The notes under the pieces: model-generated
The model's database searches: none
Seen by the model: the letters and a program-made list of their open reading frames with translations, nothing else
Told to the model about the DNA's origin: nothing
Part shown: positions 55,525 through 64,000 of the stretch, piece after piece
How the letters are laid out: each line of letters begins with the position of its first letter
Position numbering within the stretch: the stretch's first letter is position 1
Translations under genes and position numbers: made by a program
Assembly (NCBI GenBank): GCA_024364735.1
Contig: JAGFNQ010009990.1
Location: 124,001 to 188,000 of the forward strand
Origin: Boesenbergia rotunda
Taxonomy: Eukaryota; Streptophyta; Magnoliopsida; Zingiberales; Zingiberaceae
Reading direction: 5' to 3'
DNA length: 64,000 nucleotides

Positions 55525-57640
55525 ATGATATAAGAGTTGCCGACTTTGTATTCCGTCGTTCTTAGTGATTTTTTCTCCTCTGCCCGTGGTTTTTTCCTGT
55601 CAAGGGTTTTCCACGTAAATCTGGTGTGTTCTCTATTATTCTTGTTGCCGTTTTTCCGTTCTAATCTCGTAACAGTAATAGTTCTTTTTCATTTTCAAAT
55701 ATTGATTATTAGCAATGTGAAATATAATGTTTTCATTATTATGAATTTTAGTTTATGTACATTGGTAATAAACGGCATTGGTAATGAATTATTTATATAC
55801 TATCAATTTTACTATTTTTTATCTTAATTTAAAGAGGTTTTTTTTTCAGCGGACCCTTTAAAATCTAAGCCCAGCCCTACATATAACATTGTGGATGGTT
55901 TAAATCTAACAAGTTTATGAACATTTTGGGCAATAATTCAGAAACTTATGAGTATAAAGTAAACATATTTTGGGCAAATATATGTCTCGGCTATTCATTT
56001 TGTGCAGTTTCACCATTTTCAACATTACGCTCCTATGATAAAGTTTCTACTTACAAACTCTTTTTTTTTAGTTGGTACTAGATACTCTTCCTTTTAATTT
56101 GTATTACATACATAATAAATTTTCTCTCAGGTTTTAGGATAAGATTAAATGACTTTAAAAACACTTAGGCCCAAGAGAACAAATTAGTTTAAACCAATTT
56201 GTAAAAGTCAAGAAGATGATTCTTTAAAAAACTATAAATTTGGTGAGAATTAAAAACATATCATGAAAGTTCATATCGATCTCCAAACATTTTGATTGGA
56301 TGCATATTGTTTATAATGGAGTAGGCATATATTTTAAGTCAACAGAAAAGAACTACCGAAAATGCATCATCTATGTCTTGAATTAATATTAGTCTTTTCA
56401 CTAAATCTAAAATAGTTAAAGCCTGAGTTTTAAAATAATTTTTTATTAACTCGGTTGAACTCAAGATTTTTTGGGTTAAAAAAATTCAAAATTTCCTAAA
56501 TGCAAATAAAGGAGATTCATTCCAATAAATGGATTATTCAACCTGATTTGGATTGGTGAGACACCTCTTTCAGTGTTAAATGCATCCTTCGGGTGGTAGA
56601 TGTAATCCTTCTATAAGTATATGTACTTTTTTTTTTTTATTTGGATGGACGCTCTGAGTGTTAGATACATTCCTTATAATAATGTCGCCATGGATTTATT
56701 ATTATCGACTATTGATTTATTAATATATATTATTAAATGATCATTTTATGTAGGGGTGAGTAAAATTTTGATTCCATCAAAATAATTGATCAAACCAAAA
56801 TAAGTTGAAATTTTGATCGAGAAAGTTCAGATTTTTTTTTTAAAAATTGATTATTTCAAATAAATCCTTTCAATTTAGATTATGAATTTTGAAATTTGAT
56901 TAAACCAATCAAATTGATTTTATTAAATAATAATTGTGAGATAAGATAATTTAGAATTTTCTGAAATTTTTTAAAAAATATTCTTAAAATTACTGACATA
57001 TTTTTAGAATTTATGAAAATAAATAAATTAAAAAAAAAATTTATTTAGCTATCCTAATCCGATGAGAAAAAGATTATTTTAGAAATTCATTTAAATATAT
57101 TTTGTTAACATCATCTTCAATCACAAACATCATATTTGATATAATTTTTATACTAAAAAATACAATATCAATATCAAATACTATTTCAGCTCGAATCCAC
57201 TCATACTATATCACATCAAAAAGGAATATTTCTTAAAATATTTTATTTTTTCTTATTCATAATTTAATTATCAAAGTATATTTTGATTTAGTAATATTTT
57301 TATGATAATTATTATATTTAAAATTAATACTTCATTTATATTTACTAAGTTAATTTTGTATTTTGTATGTAATGTAATGGATGACGTATTTTACATTAAT
57401 GCATATCAAATTTTTAAATATTTTACTATATTTTTTTATGAAATTAGTGATATAATTTTTAATAAATTACATCTTTATAAATATGTATAATAAAATTAAC
57501 ATATGTTATTAAATATACTTAATTTAAATTTATGATAAATAATTAATATTACTATAAATAATGAGGGTACAAATTAATTTTAGTTATGTTATTTCATAAT
57601 ATAATATTTAATAATATATATTATATTCATATAATAAGAT
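55525..57640. other. AT-rich intergenic stretch
   Basis: The first 200-300 bp may be copia leader. From 56755, TAGGGGTGAGTAAAATTTTGAT resembles the left end of common plant hAT-like MITEs, but I cannot find a right end. Otherwise AT-rich with no gene. Confidence 0.4.
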
Positions 57641-57689
57641 TTTTTACAATTTAAAAAATTTCAATACTAAATATGGTGTGCACCACAAA

Positions 57690-58290
57690 CATGGTGATAT
57701 CCCCATCGGAAAAATATAGTATTTAAGGATGGGTTTGAGATGTCCTAAATCTATTTCTTTAACCCTCTCCTTCGTTGCATTTTTTCTCTGATTTGACCGC
57801 TGCCCTACGTCTCCCGATCTGCTTCCCTCATCGTTGTCGACGGCGGCGATCGTCGCTCCTTGGTCGGTGCCGAGCCCAGCAAGCCCTAACCTGATTCTTC
57901 TTTCTCGCCCCCGATCCACACCCTTCTCCCTCTCCCTCTCGCCTCTCCTTCTCTATCTGCCTTCGCTTCCCATTAGCTCCGATCGTCGATCGCCGCCGCC
58001 CTTCCTTTGGGCGACGCCGGGTCCGCGACGCTATAACCGTCGGTTGGGTGAGCTCCAGTTGCTGCCCAATCGCGTCGTCCCCTGGCCGTGCAGCGAGTTG
58101 GGATCGATGGCTACCAGAGATTGGAGACGGAGTTGGAAGCCTAATCTGCTATCCTCGTGCGTGTGTGTGTATAGGCTGCCGCTGATCCACAACGATTGCC
58201 GTTCTTCTTCGAGTATTTGCCAAACCACCGGAGAAAAGAAGTCGATTGGGTATCAAATTTTGTTAAAATTGAGAATATTAAATTAGAATC
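57690..58290 (+). promoter_or_regulatory. GC-rich, CT-rich island: possible promoter/first exon of an unknown gene
   Basis: An abrupt switch from AT-rich DNA. A TATA-like word (AATATAGTATTTAAGG, about 57713) lies upstream of a CT-rich tract (57750-57970) like plant 5' UTRs, then a GC-rich block. The first good ATG after it is at 58108 (MATRDWRRSWKPNLLSS...), with no recognised family. Plus-strand open frames from upstream depend on non-ATG starts. It could be a genuine 5' end, a retrocopy, or part of a transposon. Confidence 0.35.
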
Positions 58291-58348
58291 ATAGGGTGAA
58301 TAATTATTGCAAATAAGGGTCGTTAGGTTAACAAATTGATGCAATTAA

Positions 58349-58549
58349 GGTTGCAAAAGATGATTCGTTCGTCTAGCACCTCCGTTAACCCATTTCAGGG
58401 TCAATACGGAGGAGATAAATTATGGAGTTACTAGTCCAAATATTGTGGCTAGCGCGTGGGGAGGAAAGATATTGACTTTGTTAAATTTTGACTCTCATAT
58501 CTCAAGATGATAATACCGTATACATTAGTTATTAGTTCATCCCATAAAA
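58349..58549 (-). mobile_element. SINE (family S2), fuller copy
   Basis: Perfect 18-bp duplication ACAAATTGATGCAATTAA (58331-58348, 58550-58567). The minus strand has a tRNA-like head at the right with a degraded B box (complement of 58483-58495, GAGTCAAAATT). It then continues with the S2 body shared with 9079-9259 and ends CTTTTGCAACC. The 201 bp is a typical SINE size. Confidence 0.75.
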
Positions 58550-58616
58550 ACAAATTGATGCAATTAAACTTCGTTGGATTGAGGAAAGCGTGTGAATGAA
58601 ACGGTAAGTTAATTTT

Positions 58617-58856
58617 GAGCAATGATAGGGAGAGTGAAAATCATATTGAATGATGTGGCATGACGTGACATGATGTGACACTTTACATGCACACGTTCAA
58701 TTATCGTTTGGACACCATTGGCGGCCTTCGCCCGCCGCCCCGAATCAAACTATACCCTGGTGGGCACGGTGAACCTGTTAAAGATCGTGCATGCAAGGTG
58801 CCACGTCATTCACTATGGTTTTCACTCTCTCATTTTCACTCTCCCAATCATTATTC
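58617..58856. mobile_element. MULE-type MITE, copy 2
   Basis: Perfect 9-bp duplication GTTAATTTT (58608-58616, 58857-58865). Inverted ends GAGCAATGATAGGGAGAGTG and complement GAATAATGATTGGGAGAGTG. Core shared with copy 1 (GGACACCATTGGCGGCC, CGAATCAAACTATACCCTG). Confidence 0.85.
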
Positions 58857-59012
58857 GTTAATTTTAATTGATAATTTTAATTAAGATCAGTTAATTGATT
58901 AATGTTTGATTACTTGAAGGTTAACTGAATTAAATTAAGATTAATGTAGGAATGATTGAGTTTTGGATTATTGTTAGTACCTTAATTAACTAGATGATTA
59001 ATTCTATGAATA

Positions 59013-59262
59013 GAAAATAATGATTAATGAGGTTGGGTAACGTTCACCCTTGAACGATCGGCCTGATCTTATGGAAAATTTCCACCGGCCGGCAGGGTAA
59101 ATCGGGAAGCGCTCGCTTTGGGCTATCCAAAACCCAGCGTCAGGATTCGCGCCTCATTTGGAGGAAATTTTTTTGCAAAATACGTTGTAATTGGGGATCA
59201 AACCGTGGATGTCTGGGATAACAACTAGTCGCTCTTCCACTGTACTATATAGCCCCAGAGGC
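59013..59262 (-). mobile_element. SINE (family S1), copy 1
   Basis: 250 bp, flanked by ATTAATTCTATGAATA (58997-59012) and ATTAATTCTATAAATA (59263-59278). Minus strand: tRNA-like head with A box TAGTACAGTGGA (complement of 59236-59247) and B box GGTTTGATCCCC (complement of 59193-59204), then a body ending CCTCATTAATCATTATTTTC. The T-rich tail is as in some plant SINEs (p-SINE1 type). Confidence 0.85.
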
Positions 59263-59278
59263 ATTAATTCTATAAATA

Positions 59279-59528
59279 TAAAAAAAAATAATTAACGAGG
59301 TTTTTCCAACCTCAGATGATCGGCCCGGTCCCATGGAAGTTTCCCGCCGATCGCTAGGGTAAATCGGGAAGTGCTCGTGGCGGACGGTCCAAAAGCCCAG
59401 CGTTCTAGGGTTCGCACCCCACTTGGAGGAAAAATTCTTGCAAAATATGTCGTAGCTGGAGATCGAACCACGGGGATACCTGAGATGATAACTAGTCGTC
59501 CTTCCTCTACACCATAACCTCAAGGGCC
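59279..59528 (-). mobile_element. SINE (family S1), copy 2
   Basis: Also 250 bp, flanked by ATTAATTCTATAAATA on both sides (59263-59278, 59529-59544). Minus strand: A box TGGTGTAGAGGA (complement of 59503-59514), B box GGTTCGATCTCC (complement of 59458-59469), and a tail ending in about nine T. Same body as copy 1 with clear divergence, so it is not a recent tandem copy. Confidence 0.87.
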
Positions 59529-59606
59529 ATTAATTCTATAAATATAGATTGATTAGTAGGTGGATTAACTAATTAGTATTTGGATTGAACTAATGGAGGA
59601 CTCTTA

Positions 59607-61227
59607 GAGTGCATTTGGTTGAGGATTATACATGATAACTTTGGTTATCCATCCAAGGTTATAAAAAAACCTTATTTGGTTTGGATAATCAGTGATTCCC
59701 AAGTAATCATCTATGCCCGACATGTCAGCAAAAGGGCATGCAATCAGGAATCGAAAAACCTTAGAAAAGTGAGATTTTTCTTGATTGTGGGGTTATAAAA
59801 TTTTTCTTTTCCAAATAATCCCTTAATATTTACTCTTTAAGACAAAACTACCCCTAATAATTAATTATATTACAACTCATTGTCGTAGTCGGCGGTCGGC
59901 CGCGACCGTTGACGACTGGAGGCCGGCTGCGATCGGTAGCCGGCGACCATCGACCAGTGACGATATAATTTTTTAAAATTAAAACAAATATAATCGTAGA
60001 TCGTCGATCCGACGACTGATATAATTTTTTAAACTTAAATTGAGGATGTAAACAAGTATAAAATATTATCTTATTTTTTATTTTTAATTTAAACAAGCAT
60101 ACAATATTATAATACTTATATTAAACTAAAGGGTAATATGGTAAAATATTATACTAGATTATATACTATTACTTCCAAACAAATAAGATTTTATTTGATC
60201 ATTTAAATTAAACCAAACAATATTAGGTTATATTTCATTCCCCATAATCTTAGTTATGTGATTACTTGGTAATCACATAACTAAGTGTTGGTGCAATCAA
60301 CCCAAGTTTGATCGGGTAGATCATGGGTTTTGATGTATGTGTCAATATGATTAAGTTAGGTTTTTATGTTGATTTGATGTGTGTGTTTGAGTCTTGCAGG
60401 ACTTGGTGAACCACACATGAGGATTAACGAAGTGAAGCATCCGAGGGACGAGAGCCGAGGAAGAGGACTTCAAAAGGCAAGCCGAGGAAGTAGACTGTAA
60501 AGGCATACGCGAAGGATGACATGGAGACAAGTCACGGGCTTGTGTGCATCTGAGGGACGAGAGCCGAAGGAAGAGAACTTCAATGGGCAAGCCGAGGAAG
60601 TGGACTTCAAGGCATACGCGAAGGATGGACACCGGAGAGGTTAAGAGAAGTTTGCAAGCAGGGTAGTCGACTGGCAAGAGAAGCAGTCCACTAGCAGCGT
60701 TGAGAGGAAACTCACAGAAAGATCAGTCGACTAGCAGCGTTGAGAGGAAACTCATAGAAAGATCAGTCGACTGGTCTGGTCTTCTCAAAATAGAGTCGTT
60801 AGGCTAGCCGTTGGTTGGACACCAGTCGACTGAAGAGGTTATGAAGTGTGATTGAAAAATTCTCTTCTAAGTGCCCAAAGCTTCCAAAACCTACTCTCTT
60901 CCTCGTACTCTAAGTCTCATCTTGTAAAAAAGGAAGAGATCATCTTGTGAGGGTTTCTCCACCTTCATGTTTGATTGAAAAGGAGAAGAGCATAGTGGAG
61001 CTTGGTTGTGTGTGTGGACCCTTGGATTAGTCATCTCAAGGAGGTGGTGATCAAGTAAATCAAGGGAGTTAGCATTGCTTTCATTGTTATTGTTTTGCCT
61101 ATCTTGTGTTTGTATTTTAGCCAACATTTTTTAGACAAAATAAAAAAGAAGTTATTCATCCTCCTCTAGCCAAACGCAAAGGTCCTAACACTAAGGTTAT
61201 ACATGATAACTTCAACCAAACGTACCC
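59607..61227. mobile_element. PIF/Harbinger-like (Tourist) element split by a solo LTR
   Basis: TTA duplication at both ends (59604-59606, 61228-61230). Ends GAGTGCATTTGGTTGAGGA on the left and complement GGGTACGTTTGGTTGAAG on the right. Removing the solo LTR (905 bp plus 5) leaves about 711 bp with no transposase. The TTA target and 'TTTGGTT' ends are typical of the class. Short GC-rich block (59880-59960, GGTCGGCCGCGACCG) inside. Confidence 0.7.
60286..61190 (+). mobile_element. solo LTR inside the Harbinger-like element
   Basis: Perfect 5-bp duplication CTAAG (60281-60285, 61191-61195). TGTTGGTGCAATC...GGTCCTAACA, 905 bp. Related to 21197-22378 (start wording, 'gtgtgtttgagt-ttgcaggac', repeated 'gaggacttcaa.gggcaagccgaggaag'). 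Contains several AGTCGACTG words (60664, 60683 mutated, 60724, 60764, 60823). Confidence 0.88.
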
Positions 61228-61230
61228 TTA

Positions 61231-61980
61231 GGTTAAATATAGTTCAGTCATGTGATAAATTACCGTAAAAGTGTTGCATTAATTCAGAGCAATCAATTAA
61301 TCAAGTTAACTTGGTGTTATCCAAATGATTCCATTTTGGTAGGGTTAAATTACGATGATGATTTAATTCATGTAAACAACAAGGTTAATTATGTGAGATG
61401 TAATCAATTAATATCTAATTATTGGATTAATTGAATTATGAATTAATTAATGAGTTGATTAATTAATTTAGGGATGAATAAATTAAGAAATTGATTAATT
61501 AATCAATAGAGTTTAATTATTAATTAATAGACTCTTAGATTTTTCGTGCCTTGATATGTAGGATTCGAGCTTGAGACATAACCCTAGATTTGAAAACGAC
61601 TAGAACGTTTTATAGATAAGGGTGGATGTTTCTTCCTTTGCTTCTGTAGTCATTTCCTTAGTGCATGGTTTTAGTTGACGACTTAGATTGTTTTACCTTG
61701 ACTTTGTAACTTGAGCTTGATACTTACCTGCTTGCACTTGGAGATGATCTATTTATGCTTTATACAATCTATGTTTTGTTATTCATACTCTGTAGTGTGT
61801 ATATATGTATGATATGTCCTATATGAGTTACCATATTGTTTGTTTACATGTTGTAGTTGTACACACGTGTATGGTGTGTACTATAAGTGTTACTAGTACA
61901 TACAGTCAATTAAGTCTCCCTCTGTGATTGAGAGAGTCATATTCGCCGCCCACTATGCCACTCAGGGATAGTGGTAGCTA
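61231..61980. other. AT-rich intergenic stretch
   Basis: Dominated by TTAATTAATT words to about 61560; nothing gene-like afterwards. Confidence 0.5.
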
Positions 61981-61981
61981 A

Positions 61982-64000
61982 TGTTGGGACTGGGTGCATG
62001 TCGACAAGGATACGGGTTCGTAAAATTTTAAATTTTTACGTGCAGCGGAAGAATTAGCATAAAATAATTTCCTAAATTATTTTAACCACGTATCTAGCAT
62101 GCAATCTTATGATGTGTTGACATGATCATAAAATAAAACATTGCGGAAAAGTAAACTAATTTACTTTGTACCTCGCGTAACTCGAAGAAAAGGGACGAGA
62201 TCCAACCGTAGCGTCCCTTGGAAGCTTCGCCTCTATTCGCGTCCACGCCGAGTTCTCTTCGGGATGACTTCGCAAAGTCACGAGTTTTGTGCCGACGAGA
62301 ACTACTAGATTCTCTATAGGCACAACAAAGAAGATCAAGAGAGGAAAGGGAAACTAACAACCAAGAAACGGAATCGAATTCCGAGAGGGAAGGAGATGTG
62401 ATCCGCTTCTTCTTCTTCTTGGTTGGCTTCTCCTTCTTCTTGTTAGCTCACGGCAACCACCTTCTATGGGAGGAGTTGCGCCGGCCCTAGCCCTCAAGAG
62501 GAGGCGCCGGCCCTAGATGCTTCAAGGTGGGCGCCGGCCCTAGGTGGGGAGAAGGGAAGGAGAAGAGAATAAAAGAGAGAGAGAGAGGGAGCTCTATATC
62601 AATACACGATTATTGATTGGGAATCCAAGGCTTGCCTATGGTTCCTTATATAGTTGCTTCTCCCTCGCTAAGTCTCCTCTTTAACAGAATTAACGGAATT
62701 AGTTATCATAAGAATTTTATCTTATAAAATTTCTTATGACTTATTCCGTTAAGCCTAGTCTTATTATAACTAAGTTATAATAAAACAAATTTTTCTTCTC
62801 TTTTAAATTATGGAATAAATTTTATAAGAAATTTATAAACATTCTTATTATGGAAAAATCAATTCATAATTGATTTTATAAATTTAAAATAAACCAATTC
62901 ATGGATTATTTTAACTTCCATAAAAGGAATAAATTTCTATAAATTTATTTATATAAATTTCTTTATACAAATTTATTTATCCATAATTTATAAAACAAAT
63001 CACACTAGATTTATTTTATTAATTAAACCAAAATTAATTAGTTTTCTCCCAATAGGTGGCCGGCCAAACCAAGGGGTTTGGCACCCTCCTTGGCCGGCCA
63101 ATCAAGCCCCACCAATCGCGAATTAAACTCATTTAATTCGCCCAATAAGCCTTCAAAAGACTTAGCCAATTTTAGCTTCCATTGCGCCTCTGATTAACTC
63201 AGATTCGACTTATTTCTCTTGATCGGAAAATCCAATTTTCAACTCGTTTTAAATCCCTCGGATTACTCGTAGTGCGTGTGACTAAATAGGCTTTCGATTT
63301 ATGTTGGCCGTCTATAATCAACCAATTATAGAACGATCATGAGTGACACCTAGTAGTACATCATGATCCCCAATTAATCGAAAGATCAACGGTTTGACCT
63401 CAGAAGAAATTATTCTGAAACCCTTCAGCAGCTCTAATGAGTCGTGCCCCATTCCCTTCACCATCTTATACCCACTTGGTTCAGGACACGGTCTATTTGT
63501 GTCAGTCCCCACTAGGCTGACTACGTCACACCTAGCCCAAGTAATGTCTTTCTCGTCCTTTGGATTTCTAATTACTCTCATGTATTTAAGAGACTCGCAC
63601 TCTTAACATGATATACTCTGGCCAGAGGTTTTGAGTAACAATCCGACGATAGGCCTGGGTATACATCTCCTCGCAAGGAGTGGTGAATCCTTTGTAGGCT
63701 GTTCAAACATCTTCGGGCACTTCGGCTCATACCCAATCATCCTGGGTCCACACCTCCTTGGAGATGCTTGCTTAAGATGTTAAAGTATAAGTCTCCATGA
63801 CCAAGATGACTTGAACACCGCAAGTCAAAGGAACATCGCACTTAAGCTGCAGTAAGAACTTCATTGACATATCTTTATAGATAACCATATGAAGTTTTAC
63901 AGCTAGTCACTCCAATGAACTAGTTCCCTTAACTAGCATCCATGTTTATCTCCGGACATCCCAATGTCACCAGCCAGTGAAAATTAGCTGATTAGAGAAT
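61982..64000. mobile_element. probable LTR retroelement sequence, runs off the window
   Basis: Begins TGTTGGGACTGGGTGCATGT after GCTAA and shows the structure of a long plant LTR: an 'acgtgcagcggaagaat' word, a GC-richer block with short Arg/Ser-rich frames (62170-62560), and an AT-rich middle. A unique-looking right part (63200-64000) has no open frame. No coding domain or second LTR is visible, so this rests on the terminus and composition only. Confidence 0.45.

Noticed and set aside
57834..58286. 150-residue frame in the CT/GC-rich island
   Set aside because: It begins at a non-ATG codon and reads through a CT-rich leader-like tract. I kept the island as a possible promoter but not the protein.
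59193..59514. Possible tRNA genes on the minus strand
   Set aside because: A and B boxes are present, but the acceptor stem and anticodon arm do not pair well, and each lies at the head of a 250-bp unit with its own TSD. They are SINE heads.
1..64000. CRISPR arrays, rRNA, operons, phage or integrated viral genes
   Set aside because: Short repeats here are microsatellites, SINE TSDs or transposon subterminal arrays. No evenly spaced repeats with unique spacers, no rRNA motifs and no viral capsid, movement or replicase genes were seen.

Overview
This is a plant nuclear genomic window. It is AT-rich, has spliced exons, and is dominated by transposable elements. Nothing in it looks bacterial, organellar or viral. 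The one host gene I can support is the 3' part of a callose (1,3-beta-glucan) synthase gene on the + strand. Twelve exons between 7580 and 42204 encode about the last 496 residues of a protein whose family is normally about 1,900 residues. The residues resemble the GSL10/CALS9 branch (established family knowledge, recalled without a search). Reading frame and intron phase are continuous through all 12 exons to the stop codon, so this part of the gene looks intact. The organism is a flowering plant; I cannot name the species, and a monocot is only an impression from the repeat types.

Layout. 1-7579: sequence upstream of the first recognised exon (probably intron), holding an old solo LTR (4533-5793). 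7580-42204: callose synthase exons. Intron sizes are bimodal: six are 63-672 bp, and five are 2.9-12.5 kb and filled with transposons. The 12.5-kb intron 3 holds a three-level nest: a minus-strand RTE-type LINE is split by a gag-only LTR element (A, 17849-23227), whose 3' LTR is split by a solo LTR (21197-22378). Other intron insertions are a SINE, several hAT- and MULE-like elements, a broken hAT transposase and a TRIM-sized LTR element. 42205-64000: intergenic. It holds a Ty3-gypsy integrase remnant (-), a second gag-only LTR element with three LTRs (B, 44631-51731) that was itself hit by a 2.3-kb LTR-like insert, a CACTA end with transposase remnants, a Ty1-copia element lacking integrase and RT, two back-to-back SINEs, a MULE MITE, a PIF/Harbinger-like element split by a solo LTR, and an LTR-like sequence that runs off the right edge.

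Most element borders were set by reading target-site duplications (TSDs) directly: 3 bp for Harbinger, 5 bp for LTR elements, 8 bp for hAT-like, 9-10 bp for MULE-like and 16-18 bp for SINEs. I found no complete transposase or polymerase gene, so every mobile element here is non-autonomous or dead. I found no convincing new gene system. The most unusual signals are the gag-only elements with a three-LTR rearrangement, and a 10-bp palindrome (CAGTCGACTG) repeated in pairs exactly 19 bp apart in LTRs of different families.
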